The notes under the pieces are model-generated. The model had not been told where the DNA came from. It saw nothing but the letters and a program-made list of their open reading frames with translations, and made no database searches. A program made the translations under genes and the position numbers. A DNA stretch of 64,000 nucleotides, from positions 37,418,341 through 37,482,340 of the forward strand of contig CAMTDV010000012.1 in assembly GCA_947069175.1 (NCBI GenBank), in the 5' to 3' direction. Shown here one piece after another: positions 33,590 through 45,559 of the stretch; the stretch's first letter is position 1, and each line of letters begins with the position of its first letter. The DNA comes from Scalesia atractyloides. Lineage: Eukaryota; Streptophyta; Magnoliopsida; Asterales; Asteraceae.

Positions 33590-36480
33590 GAAGGTGTCTT
33601 TTGGATCTCTTTGAAGTGGTAGACTTATTAAGTATTGCAGATCTTCAATATTCAATCAAGAAGCAATATTCATTGAGATCTTTTGCACTTCTCCACTAGC
33701 CCTGTGCAGAGTCTTTCATGGCTGACCTTGTCAAATTTTCATTTTAGAATTTTGAGGCCATGAGGGTTTCTGGGACCAGAGTTATTGGAGATGAGTTTAA
33801 GGAAACATGTCTTCTCAAAATTTTATCAAGTAGATCTTCTTGATTGTATCTGAACTCCCATATTTCAACTGATTTCTGGGACCTTCTTTTTATTTCTTTT
33901 TCTTTTGACATTTTAATTTGTCTTTTAAGATAGCTTCTTGCAGCTACTAGAATTTTCCTTGCAGATGTTCAACTTTCAGTCCAGAAGCACTATTTATTGA
34001 GATCTTTTGCACCTCTCACTAGCCTTAGTAGAGTCAATTCATGGCTGATCTTACCACATTTCAATTTTATAATTTTTAGGCCATGAGTGTTTGCCTGGAC
34101 TAAAGTTATTGCAGATGAGTTTGGGGAAACAGGTCTTCCCAAGATTTTATCAAGTAGATCTTCTTGATTTGTATCTTAACTCCCATATTTCAACTGACTT
34201 CTAAGACCTTCTTTTTCTTTTTCTTTTGACATCTCCATTTTGTCTTTTAAGATAACTTTTACAGCTACTAAAATGTTCTTTGCAGTTGAAAGCTCTAAAA
34301 GGTCAACTAGAGTCTTTATGGAAGTCTATTTGATCATATTCTGGCTTTCTTGGAACTAAGGGATCCTTTTCTCTTAAAATTTCTAGTCTCTTGTAGTTTT
34401 GAATGGTTGTTGGCTCATCCCATTTTGCCATTGATTTAGTGGTGCCTATTTTAGCAGCAATCATTTCTTCCTTCATCCTACAAACTTCAGTGCCCTTTTA
34501 TCATTAGGTTTTATTCCTGTTTTCCGGTTAGGAGGAGTAGGTTTAATATCAGGAGTAAGCTTTATCTTTCAATCCTTATTATTTCATCTAGTAAGGATTA
34601 GTTGGCCATCATGTGAGTTGATCTTTCTTGCATCATGGGGCTTCTTTTCCGTGATGTGGTTTATGTAATCTTTCGTTAACGGCTTTTGAGATTTGGATCT
34701 GTTATTGGATCATGGGAGATATTTCTACATATCATTGTTGCATAACCTTCTAAGGCATCTACTTTCTGCATTCCTCATATAAGATTTGCTGCAGTTGTTT
34801 GTCATCCTTTCCTTGGTTTCTTTATAGAGCCATCCTTTTAGCTTGCTTCTTTTTAGCTCTAGATATTCTTTGATACTGGATAACATTGGAAGGTTATGGG
34901 ACAATTTTTCTTGTGGTTTAGTGGAAGTGATTTTGGGTGGGTTTACAGGTGGAAGTGATGAGGAAACTTTGATGGATGCGGTTATTGCTTTTCTTTTTCT
35001 GGTTTGTTGAGTAGGTGTGACAGTTTCTGATGGTGTGGTAATTGTTGTTGTGGATATAACATATGTTGTCATTTTTGAAATGTCAACAGATGTTTGGTAT
35101 GAAGGATTAGTGGTTTGGGTTTTAGTAGTGGTGTTGATGCATAATGTATACTGCCTACGTCGTCGTGTTGTGTCATTTGTAATAGGGCTTTTACATGTGG
35201 GATTTGATTTTGTGGATTTATAAGTTAGTCCGTATGAATGAGTTTATCCACACGGACCAGAGTCATCCGTCCCAAGGGTCTAGTCCATGTCTATAAATAG
35301 TGGAAGGATGCTCTCATTGTAACTTTTGCATTTAGACGGTGAAGCTCTGTCAAACTGAAAACCTGGATGTAAAACTAATTATATGAATGAAAAACATTGA
35401 AAATTAACTAATACTTGTGTTCTCGCCTAAATACAATGAAATTCTGCGCGTTATACTTAGGTATAGATTTCACCAGGAGTGTAAACATCGTGATAAATGA
35501 TCCTCACAAGCGGAAGTTTCAACTTATGGTTTGGCCTTTTTGGCTGTATGTGTATTAAGTTTTCATTGAGCTCTTTTTGTTTGTGGAGGAAGCTTTCTCA
35601 TGCTATCACTCTCCCCCTTTTTGGCATCATCTGCAGGATACCTAGGTTTTGGAGTAGTGCATGTTGGTTGAAAAAGATGATCTTTAATGGCTTTAATCTC
35701 TACATGAGTATCATCGTACCTAGCTTCACTCATAGTCCTAATCATTTCCATATGCATATTGTGAGTGACATCTAGAGACTACTTTTGAAGTTGTAGATAG
35801 GATTGGGCATGGAACCATATCTTCTCTACAAGTTCTGCATTTGTTGATGTAGGAGTAGAGTTTGCCCAAAGTGGTCATCATTCCTTTGATTTGATAAATT
35901 GAAGATTCCAATTTTGTTAATCTATCCGTCAATTCTTAATATTTTAATTCAATACTTAAACGAATAGGATCATCTCAATTTCCACCAGAGGTGACTGTAC
36001 TTGGTTTTTAACCATGTGCCCCCTTTTCTTGGTACTGAGGACTTCCAACTAATATTGAATGAACTATTATTGATTCAACAGTTGTTGCATTCAAGGAGGT
36101 GTTAGTTATGTTACCACTATCCAACTATGAGACTGTTGTCTCTACAGTTGTTGTGGTTGCCTCGCTTGAAAAACCTGCAAGTGTCTCTTGAAACACAAGA
36201 GGTGTAGCCTCTTTAGCTTGTGGGTTAGCAATGACTTGACTTGGACTAGTCAATTCTGTTAGCAAATGGTATCAAACGCACTCCTGCCCTATATTAGATG
36301 GTGGTGCAAACCTCATGATAAATTACTATAGATGGTTGTTGTAACACCCTAGACAACTCTAAAGTGAGCTTTTGCCATGTAAGAAGTTGAGTTAGTAAAA
36401 TATCTCTAGCCTCAAATTCCATCAACGCATCTCTGATGCATTGACTTTGGATGAGAGAGACTCCCAAATTTAGCATGCTT
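33590..36480 (-). pseudogene. Decayed retroelement gag-like region
   Basis: Minus-strand frames read like a gag/coiled-coil protein: LTKLESSIYQIKGMM at 35738-35932, EARYDDTHVEIKAIKDHL at 35563-35757, then a Thr/Pro/Lys-rich stretch at 34725-35072 (TQQTRKRKAI, EYLELKRSKLKGW). Frames are broken many times, and a probable LTR sits inside at 35132-35507. A ~330-bp segment is tandemly duplicated (33640-33955 and 33965-34290; aagattttatcaagtagatc in both). I do not recognise a host gene; a gag-like origin is inferred from style. Confidence 0.4.
35132..35507 (+). mobile_element. Probable solo LTR of a copia-type element
   Basis: It begins TGTTGATGCATAATG, has a TATAAATA at 35292-35299, and ends near tgatcctcaca. 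No primer site or polypurine tract adjoins it. It separates two pieces of the gag-like pseudogene. Start and TATA context resemble the LTR at 62832. The right edge is uncertain and no duplication was confirmed. Confidence 0.4.
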
Positions 36481-36944
36481 GGTTGAGAAAAACTTCAAGT
36501 TAGGTGACTTTCTTGCTAGGAAGTCTCTGCTCAAGTATAACAATAAAACTAACCCGTGTGCACCTAATGAGTGTGGAGAATATTAACAGAAATTAGAGAA
36601 GTTGTTATGTAGAAAATGGCTCCCACTTCCACTTTTATAGATCAATAATAATACCATGCATCCATTAAGTGGAATGTCACATTGAAACTGAATCACTCCT
36701 TTCCACTTTAATATAGATGTAATGAATGTTATACAAAGGTGAGTTAAGAGGATACATCTTTCTTCTAAAATTGTACTCAACATTTACAACATACTAACTT
36801 GTTTTATTGAATAGACCATTGGATTAACCAATCCATCTTCAAATGTTTTAAGAAAATTTAATATGTTTTTAATCAGTTAGTAAACTAGTCTTGGTTGCTC
36901 ATGTTTCCTTTTATGCTAAAAGATACTAGAAATCATCATCATTA
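36481..36944. other. Intergenic, no gene seen
   Basis: Nothing recognisable; possibly part of the decayed retroelement to the left. Confidence 0.4.
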
Positions 36945-37325
36945 TACTAGTAAATCCCAACAATTAACAAAGTTAAGGTAGGGTCTGAGAAGGGTAAGAT
37001 GTATACAGCCTTGCCTCTTCCCCGTTAGAATAGAGAGACTATTTCCAGTGAGACACCACCGGCTCGATAGTAGTTTTGCATCAAGCTTTAGATATAAGGC
37101 ACATAACACTTGGCAATCGGGACAAAGACAAATTGGTGCATATACCCCCCTTGTCTTTCGGTCATCAACGCCACTACATGATGCATCATTAATCGTCCGC
37201 CGCTTTTAACATTGTTTTCACAAAATTAGTAAAATAACGTTAAAATTACTGCAATTTCACTTTTGCCCCCTAAGCGCCCACACATATATACATGATATGT
37301 GCACATCGCAAGCGGGGCGACAAGA
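36945..37325 (+). repeat. SINE-like dispersed repeat, copy b (full)
   Basis: It begins aacaaagttaaggtagggtc, then gaagggtaagatgtatacag, gagactatttccagtgagac and ggctcgatagtagttttgca, ending gcaagcggggcgac. Matches copies a and c through about 360 bp. It lies about 230 bp upstream of the GDSL start codon, so it may form part of that promoter. Confidence 0.65.
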
Positions 37326-37472
37326 GGGTACATTATATGTGCTAAAAGATACTAGAACTAAGCAGTGAAATTAAGCTACTATGAATTTAATGCACCTAAA
37401 CTACTACCAATATGTGTAGTTGGGATTGGCCACATGTTAACCTAGCTACTGTTAAATAACCATACCCCTTCG

Positions 37473-37480
37473 TATTTATA
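37473..37480 (+). promoter_or_regulatory. Candidate TATA box of the GDSL gene
   Basis: Tatttata, 78 bp upstream of the ATG at 37558, a plausible spacing for a plant core promoter. No other TATA-like word lies closer. Confidence 0.45.
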
Positions 37481-37557
37481 GACCTCATTGCCTTCTTGCT
37501 TGCAGCACCATCACACAGGATCCATAGCCTGTGCATTGTATCTACATTTGCACTAAA

Positions 37558-40500
37558 ATGGCAACCTCAAGATCACTTTGTATGTTCTGCTTCTCATTAC
37601 TGGCAATATTGAGTAACGTTGCTCTCAAAGCTGATGCTCGAGCATTCTTCGTGTTTGGGGACTCACTAGTTGACAATGGCAACAACAACTACTTGGCTAC
37701 AACTGCCCGTGCCGACAATGTGCCATATGGAGTAGATTATCCCACTCGACGCCCCACTGGCCGTTTCTCCAACGGATATAACATCCCAGACCTTATCAGT
37801 TAAGTTACATCTTAATTATATGAAAAAACCAATGGAAAACGTGTAAAATATTACTCATAATAATTTATATATAATTATCAGGTCAAGCTATAGGCGCAGA
37901 AGCAACACTGCCGTACTTGAGTCCAATGCTCACAGGTCAAAAGTTACTGGTTGGAGCAAACTTTGCTTCAGCTGGAGTTGGAATACTCAATGATACCGGG
38001 GTCCAATTTGTAAGTCAAATAACCCTTCAAATTTTGTTACTGTTTTCTCCAGTGCATACAATCTCAGTGTGTGGGTTGTAGTAAAGAGATGACAAGAAAG
38101 TCAGACCTTTCTGACAAAAATGACACTTTTAAATGAGTTATAAGCCGTTCGTGCTGATGAATATTATTATCTTTGTTATTTGTCTTTTTGGTGATGTGGT
38201 TCCTTATGGGTTTTATGAAAAATCGGGTTATATATGGTCTTCGTGTGCTAAAAAAAAGTGACAGAACCCGGTTGGATGTATGAAACTGGGTTTCTTACAA
38301 AATAAATAAATATTAATATATTAATGAGTTAATTACGTTTTTCGTCCATGTGGTTTTTTTGAAAATAACCATTATAATCCATTAGTTTAAAAATTGTTAA
38401 TACAGTCCCGGTATATTTAGTTTTGTAACAATTAAAGTCCACCCTCACGAATATATGAAATTACCATAATGTCTCTATTATTAAAAACGTAATATACATA
38501 AAGAGTTAATTGCGCTTTCTATACCTATAATTTGTTGAAAATAACTATTACAGTCCCCTCAAGTACAAGGACTGTTTTATTAATTTTTAAAGTAATGAAT
38601 TGTAATTGTTATTTTCAACAAATCATAGAGACAAAAAATGAAATTAACTCTATATTAATTTATCCAAAGTTTAGATAAACCGGCTTTATTTGTAATTCCA
38701 ACTGGATTATCTGGATATAGCTTGGTTGGTTATTATTCCAATTTAAACAACTGTTTTTACTGGAATGCGGATTATTTTTACGTACATGTAGATGAATTTT
38801 TTTATCACCCCAAGTGTAGTGGTGATAACACCCAGATTTAACGCCATCCCTATATTATGGAGTAACACTACAATTACAATTTGTTTACCGCTAAGGAACA
38901 AAAATACATGATTACGTTTATGTTATAACATATATTTTCTCTTTAACATTATGTCATATTTTTATTTTTAAACCAACATTTGAAAATTGTAAATATTCCA
39001 AACAAATGTAATTATAGATGGCTAACGATGAAAATATTATATTAAATATTAAGTTATTAAAATAAAGAAGAAAGTAAATTAAATGAATTAAAAATGCTAG
39101 CGAATAAGCTAGAGGTAAAAACTATTCGCTTCTTTTATCGGTGTTGCTATATATACAACCTATATATTGGTATATATTGGTCGTATCAATTAAATATATG
39201 GCTCGTATGCATTCACATCATACGAAAAAGCTGATATATATCCTACCTGTATAAGTGTTACAGGTCGTATAAGTGTATATTAGTTGTATATCTGACATTC
39301 TTTCGAAAAATACGACTTGTATAAGCGTACACGGGTCATATAAGACACTCGTATAAGCGTTTACTAGCCGTATAAGACATTCCATGACATGACATCTTAT
39401 ATAGCTCATATACATGTCAATGTGTCAAAATAAGTTATAAGGTGTGTAAATAGCTTTAGCTTTCATTTATGTAAAATGAGATAGCTTCTTTTTATCCTTT
39501 TCTTTTCTCTTTGATTTCGGATTTATGTAAATATCACACACACGCATATATATATATATATATCAAGTATAATCGACTATTTAAATTACTGTATTCTTGT
39601 AATGAAATAAATATTTTCATGAACATCTTGAAAAACAGAGTCCAATTCATATGAAAATGTTATGCAGGTAAACATCATAAGGATGCCACAGCAGCTGGCA
39701 TACTTGGAGCAATATAAACAAAGGGTGAGTGAGATAATTGGCCAGCAAGAGACTGAAAGGCTTATAAGCCAATCTTTAACCCTCATGACACTCGGAGGCA
39801 ATGATTTTGTTAACAACTACTATTTGGTCCCTTTCTCTGCAAGATCTAGACAGTTTGCGCTATCCGATTATGTCCCCTACATTGTCTCTGAGTACCGCAA
39901 AATTTTAATGGTATGCTCTTTCTCAATACTATGGGTTAATTTCTCATGAGATGACCTAGAGCCGAGGCACAAAAACAAAAAGAGGATAAAGAAAGAATTT
40001 TTAAAAGAATTTGGAATTTTATTAAATGACAAAGGCAAGGTCTACTTTATGGGGAACTCTAAATCTAATAGGTATTAGCAAATGATCAAACTTAAAAATT
40101 TATTACTAATTAATGAAATTCGAAACATAAATGAAAGAAAAATTCAGTCAATAATTTATATGTTTACACTAAAAAATGATTAGTAATTGAAAAAATTGGA
40201 GGAAAATTGCTAGTGTTGGAACTAGGGATGGAATTCGGGTCGGACAGTTGGGTTAAATTTCCTACGTTTTACCACATGATCCGGCTCATCAAGTCTCTTA
40301 TGTCGGTGCTTATGGGCCCCTTAACTACTTTGTTAGACCACGTTAGACTCTTTTTATGTGGGGAATTTTTCTGCCTCGTTTTCCTTTGTCTAACTTGTGC
40401 AAACAAGAGTGTGTGCTAACTCTTGGATTAGCTACGTATCAAGAGGCACATTGAAAGCCGATCCACCTTATATGAAATTTATATGAAGGAAATAACACTA

Positions 40501-41604
40501 TATTGTCATGTAATGTTGGCATATTGCAACTCATAGAGTGTAAAAAAATACCCTCAAAATGTACAGGAATTTAATGATTTCTCAATAGGGGAAGGTGAAG
40601 GTAGTTGCATCTTTGACAGCATACTTATTACTAAAGATAGAAGTAGGTTTTCCCATGTTCTAAATAAAAGCATTCAATATGCACTTATTACTTGACAAAG
40701 ACTGTACCTTATATTCACCTGGTGGCCCTGGTTTGATCGTTGTAGTTAGGCCACCATGTCAGTAAAATCATGTGACACTGACAAATTTGTCGAGCCAATG
40801 TATGTTCAACCTAATTACATTCATTTGGAATCAACTTTTATTTCTATAATAAATTCTGTATGATCAAGTTTTTTATCCCATTTTATATCCTGTTAAATTA
40901 AATAAATCACAAAAGAATTTGGTTATGCTCATTATTGAAGCAAATCTTTGTTGAATTAATGTAGAGGCTATACGAATTGGGATTACGTAGGGTTTTGGTT
41001 ACGGGAACTGGCCCGTTAGGTTGCGTTCCTGCAGAACTAGCACAGCACAGCAGGAACGGTGAATGCTCCGAGCAGTTGCAAAGAGCGGCAGGATTGTTTA
41101 ACCCTCAACTCCAAAACATGCTAGACAGTCTCAACAGTGAAATCAGGAGTCATGTATTTATTGGTGTCAATATTCGTCAGTCAAGCATCGACTTCATTTC
41201 GGACCCAGAAAGATACGGTATGCCTCCTTTTAACAAAATTATATACTTTGTGAGAATGGGATATTTTAAACTAACCATGGAAGTGACATTATTATATATG
41301 GTACTGTATTATATTGTATTATATATATTATATTATATTTTATGTCTTTATATGTTTTTGAATAGGTTTTGTTACGGCAAAGGTAGCATGTTGTGGGCAA
41401 GGACCATACAATGGAATTGGACTATGCACACCGAGGTCGAATTTGTGTCCTAACAGAGATATATACGCGTTTTGGGATCCTTTCCATCCGTCGGAGAAAG
41501 CAAACCGAATCATCGTGCAGCAAATTATGACGGGCTCTACGGACTATATTTCACCCATGAACCTCAGCACCATTATGGCTTTGGATGCTATGGAGAATGT
41601 TTGA
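37558..41604 (+). CDS. GDSL esterase/lipase, LTL1-like, 5 exons
   Basis: Exons 37558-37798, 37882-38009, 39668-39910, 40965-41217, 41366-41604: 1104 nt, 367 residues plus stop. All introns are GT-AG and phases agree. The start [10 protein letters not shown] precedes a hydrophobic signal peptide ending near ADARA. An in-frame upstream ATG at 37531 is less likely because the signal peptide follows the second Met. Family blocks are complete: GDSLVDNG (nucleophile Ser), GANFASAG (oxyanion Gly), GGNDF (oxyanion Asn) and FWDPFHPSE (catalytic Asp and His). Length and sequence fit the plant LTL1 subgroup of secreted SGNH hydrolases, whose members act on lipid esters in the cell wall or cuticle. The exact substrate cannot be told. 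Introns 2 (1.66 kb) and 3 (1.05 kb) hold repeats. No disabling change is seen. Confidence 0.93.
38326..38651. mobile_element. MITE in GDSL intron 2, 9-bp target duplication
   Basis: Terminal inverted repeats start GAGTTAATT on both ends and pair for about 60 bp (ttgaaaataaccattataa against its inverted partner). It is flanked by a perfect 9-bp duplication tatattaat (38317-38325 and 38652-38660). The 9-bp duplication points to a Mutator-like, non-autonomous element. Middle words (tacagtccc) recur in both orientations. Confidence 0.85.
39125..39410. repeat. Degenerate gtataag repeat in GDSL intron 2
   Basis: Words ctgtataagtg, cgtataagtg, tgtataagcg, cgtataagcg and cgtataagaca recur through about 280 bp. 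They resemble in style the cgtacgag repeats at 62931-63150, and may be the remnant of a related LTR. Confidence 0.5.
40563..40790 (+). repeat. Dispersed repeat, copy 2, in GDSL intron 3
   Basis: Uninterrupted counterpart of 31052-31260 plus 32391-32430. It lies in the 1.05-kb intron before exon 4 and does not affect the splice sites. Confidence 0.7.
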
Positions 41605-42734
41605 CGTCACCATTGATTTCTTAATGAATTCATGCTTTATACCATTCATTTATTGCATTTCATAGAATTGGTTGTCTAAGATTTTATTATTGTTTATTTT
41701 GAGTTTGTTACGTTGGTATTGTGTGTCGAATATTTTCAAGGATTAGTAAATGTGTTATCTTAAACTAGATCTCTATTGAAATTAATAATAGTTTCATGCT
41801 TTTTAACTGTCTGGTGATAAAGATTGTTGATGAACACAACCTACTGTAATAGTGATCGACTTTTAAAATTTTCAATTGTTTCTCCAACGTAATGCCAGAC
41901 AAAACCTTATTTTGAACGGTTGAACGTTTTTTATTTGACTGCGAATATCCCACTTTAAAATCTACTTCTAAAATCCACATATTGTCAATTTTTTTAGATT
42001 TCAATCCATACCACTTTAAGGGGTAGGGGCGCTTCACTAGTGATGGAGTTCCATCATTCACAACATCCAATCAAGTTCCGCCACGTCATCGAGCTTTATT
42101 CCATCACTAGTGATAAATTTTAGTGGAAATGCCCATCACTCACCCAACAATTTCCCTACATTCTGCAACTTTTCACGCGTTGTGACTACCACGAGAGATG
42201 CGTTTAACGAGTGATGGATTGTTACTTCATAACGCGACGCCTAGGATGCCCTAATGAAGATAAACACTCGTTATCACTAAGCCAAGAGCCCATTGGCTTG
42301 GCTTGAATGGTTGAAGTTAATCTTTGTACAATGCTATTTGATGGTTCCTACTACTTTCTAATTCAAGATCTTTTTCATAAAATGGTATTATATTTTGGAA
42401 AACATCAAATTAGCTTCAAATAATGTTATGTTCTTTTTTGCTTTGGTCATCAAAGTTTATTCTTTTTACACTTTAATCACATGAAAGCTAGACATTTTTT
42501 AATTTATTTTTATAAACCAAATAGGAAATTAAATAATCATGAATTTTATACTCATACTTTTTTCCTATGCTTTTGTTAGAGACGTTAAACAAGCTATGTG
42601 TTATATTTTTTTATACATTTTTTAATTAACAAGAATTATAGTTTTATCTTATTTTTTTTTGTTAAATTTGTTTATAAATTGTAACAAATTTGGATAAGTA
42701 ACGTTTGTACTCGACTTTATTTTACGATATAACT
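41605..42734. other. GDSL 3' flank and intergenic
   Basis: The GDSL 3' UTR should end within the first ~200 bp. At 42025-42110 the palindromic phrase tcactagtgatgg / ccatcactagtgat occurs, and gagtgatgg recurs at 42210, hinting at a decayed DNA element; its ends could not be fixed. Confidence 0.4.
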
Positions 42735-43020
42735 TTTTGGTGATTTGCGAATATGCCATCACATTTTTTTTTATCTACATTTCGTCACGGGTGTTTGTTA
42801 TCCAGTGTTTCTTTTTGGTGATTTTCGAATATGCCGTCACATGTTTTATGTATCCACATTTCCTCACGAGTGTTTTTATCTAACGGTTTTAATCAAGTTT
42901 AGTTTACGACATGAAGTTCCGCTGCAATGCGCGTAATATTTTCCTCACGAGTGTTTTTTATCTAACGGTTTTAATCAAGTTTAGTTTACGGCATAAAGTT
43001 CCGCTGCAACGCGCATAATA
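42735..43020. repeat. Two adjacent two-copy tandem repeats (~78 and ~83 bp)
   Basis: Unit 1 (tttttggtgatttgcgaata, then tgccatcacat) is at about 42735 and 42812. Unit 2 (tcctcacgagtgttttt, atctaacggttttaatcaag, aagttccgctgcaa) is at about 42863 and 42942. Both sets differ by few changes. The end word gcgcgtaatatttt is common in plant repeats. Confidence 0.75.
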
Positions 43021-43440
43021 TTTTACTAGCTTTATTATTAAATCAAAGAGCTCAAACAATCTGAACAAACTAAAACAAGTTGTAAGTATTAACCGATGAC
43101 AATCGATTTACAGCTCATACCGATTATAATTAGTTTGAAGTAGTTTTAGTCCGAGTATAGGCTATGCATTGAAATTTAATTAGTTAGAAGTAGTTTTATA
43201 CTCGTACTAGGCTATGCACTGAGATTATAGAAATGCATATAAACATTTTAATTTTTTTTCACATGTACATTCACAACATAAAATAATTTTTTACGTGAAA
43301 AATTATATAGAACAGTCAAAAGTTATATCTTTCCGTTAAAAAGACATATTGTGAACAAAGAAACTTTATAACACACCATTTGTACTACACGAGTATGGAA
43401 CTAACCAAACCAATACGCTAATAATAAATATATATATATA
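43021..43440. other. Intergenic with a short two-copy repeat
   Basis: attagtttgaagtagtttta...ctaggctatgcactgag-like phrase occurs at about 43130 and 43180. Otherwise AT-rich; (TA)n at 43425-43462. Confidence 0.5.
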
Positions 43441-43462
43441 ATTATATATATATATATATATA

Positions 43463-43965
43463 GTATACTTATATTAAAAATAATATATACATTGAAAGAA
43501 ATTAATGTGAGAAGAAAAAGAAGAAATGACATAATGGAAAAACATTAAATAGTTTATAACTTCTCTTATTAATTATGATTATCTGTCATTAATAAAGTAA
43601 AAATATTTTATCCTACACATTTCAAAATGTATCCTACATATGTCTTATATTTACCTGAATTTACCCTACACACATGTAAATTTACCATACACATTTCAAA
43701 ATTTATCCTACACATACTAAAATTATCTTACACATGTGAAAAATTGTCCTACACTACAAATTATTTTATTTTGAAAGAGTATATAAAAAGAAATGAGTTA
43801 TAAGTTTAATTAATTAGCTAATTAATAACAATTATAGATTTACCTATATGCCATTTTTTATAATATTAAATACACACATTAAATGAAGTAAATGGAGAAT
43901 TTCTATTGGTTTAAAAGTTATTCTTTTTATTCTTACAAAAATTTTTCTTCTCATTTAGACTCTCC
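43463..43965. mobile_element. Probable (TA)n-seated foldback element with internal short repeats
   Basis: It lies between (TA)n tracts (43425-43462 and 43966-43983). The left arm has aatgtgagaagaaaaagaag; the right arm inverted reads aatgagaagaaaaattttt. The middle (43600-43760) repeats tcctacacat/ttaccctacacac-type units about ten times. It is non-coding. Confidence 0.5.
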
Positions 43966-43983
43966 AATATATATATATATATA

Positions 43984-44782
43984 GGATTAGGATCATTTGT
44001 GAACAACTTCTTGAAAATAAACTGAGTGAACTAATCTTGACCATCGATTATTTTTTAGATTAAAAGGGTAATATTAACATTAGCCCATTCTCTTAATTAA
44101 AATCCCTTAATTTTCTCATATATTAATTCTCTCTCTTTCTCTAACTCTCCCTCTCTCACACATTTTTAATTACTTCTCGATTATTTTAAACTCATGTAGA
44201 ATCCGTTGCTAATACCGTATATGAAACTCCTAACGGAACTAGGTACTAGACACCAACTGTCCCTCCCGGATTCAAATCATATATGAAACTCCTAACGGAA
44301 CTAGGTCGTGGACTACAAAATACACAGATGTATCAAAAGTCTGTACACATCTGTATAAACTAACAACCGTGTATCTTATATAAACTGATAGTTAGCGAGA
44401 ATGTACACATGTGTATAAACTAACAGCAGTGTATCTTGTATAAATTGATAGTTAGCGAGACTGTACACATGTGTATAAACTAACATCTGTGTATCTTGTA
44501 TAAACTGATACTATCGAGACTGTACACATGTGTATACACTAACAATTGTGTATCTAGTATATACGGACACTAGCAAGATTTTAGGAATTTTGATTATATT
44601 GTTTAATAAATGCAATTTACAAAATACGCAAAAAACCCTTCTGTCAATTAATTTAAAGGGAAGTTACAACATTATAATTACAATCTTGCCATTGTTTAAA
44701 CATCTCTAGATGATATAATCCAATGGCTCAGATTAGTTTACACAGTTCACTCTCAACCTAATGTTCACTCTAGAACCCTACC
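43984..44782. mobile_element. (TA)n-seated foldback element with internal minisatellite
   Basis: Bounded by (TA)n at 43966-43983 and 44783-44796. The left end ggattaggatcatttgtgaac pairs with the inverted right end gttcactctagaaccctacc; inner arms (actgagtgaactaatcttga / gctcagattagtttacacag) also pair. It holds a ~62-bp minisatellite (44330-44580). Confidence 0.7.
44217..44580. repeat. Minisatellites: ~59-bp unit (2 copies) and ~62-bp unit (4 copies)
   Basis: Phrase atatgaaactcctaacggaa occurs at 44220 and 44281. Unit tgtacacatgtgtataaact plus aacatctgtgtatcttgtat and aactgatagttagcgagact occurs four times from 44341 to 44575, drifting gradually toward the right end. Confidence 0.85.
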
Positions 44783-44914
44783 ATATATATATATATAGAG
44801 AGAGATGAACCTTAATTAAAATCACAAACACACCTCATGTATGCTCCAAAGATAAGTCCAAAACCTATAAAACATCAAAACATCATCATCACACACTTAA
44901 TATATCCTACCAAT

Positions 44915-45262
44915 AACAAAGCTAAGGTAGGATTTGAGAAGAATAAGATGTAGATAACCTTACCTTTACTCCGTATTAATACAGAGGCGGCTTCCAGTGA
45001 GACCCCTACTCAATAGTAGTTTTGTATCAAGTCTTGCACATAAGACACATAACAATCAACAATTGGGGCAAATGGCAATTAGTGTATGTACCCTTGTCTT
45101 TCGGCTATCAACGTCACCACATGATGCATGATTAACCGTCTGCCACTTTTAATGTTATTCTAACGATATTAGTAAATTAACTTTAAAATTAGTACAATTC
45201 ACTTTCTCCCAAAGGCTCACACATATAGATATTATATGCGCACACCACAAGTGGGACGTATA
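44915..45262 (+). repeat. SINE-like dispersed repeat, copy c
   Basis: Begins aataacaaagctaaggtagg, contains gaggcggcttccagtgagac and tcaatagtagttttgtatca, ends cacaccacaagtgggacg. It is more diverged than copies a and b. Confidence 0.6.
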
Positions 45263-45337
45263 ACACTTCGAAAGAGAACATGGCTATATACAGGATGTAT
45301 TAAAATCATATTTGCTACATTTTAAGCATCGATATTT

Positions 45338-45515
45338 TAAAATGTATACTTCCATGAACAATTTAAAGTTGATATAAAGCTGTTATAAACACCAAAAGAA
45401 TTCTTGTTGACTTTGAAGTTTAAAACACATCAAAATGTATACTTGCATGATCAATTTAAAGTTGATATAAAGCTGTTATAAACACCAAAAGAATTCTTGC
45501 TGACTTTGTAGTTTA
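45338..45515. repeat. Two-copy tandem repeat, ~93-bp unit
   Basis: aaaatgtatacttccatgaa then aatttaaagttgatataaag and ctgttataaacaccaaaaga recur at about 45432 onward, with a few substitutions. Confidence 0.8.
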
Positions 45516-45559
45516 AAAGACATTTGTTTGATTTTAAACGGCAAGCATTAAGAGATGAT

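Noticed and set aside
42025..42260. MITE with tcactagtgatgg palindromes
   Set aside because: Palindromic words are clear but no pair of terminal inverted repeats or target duplication could be fixed, so it is noted only within the intergenic entry.
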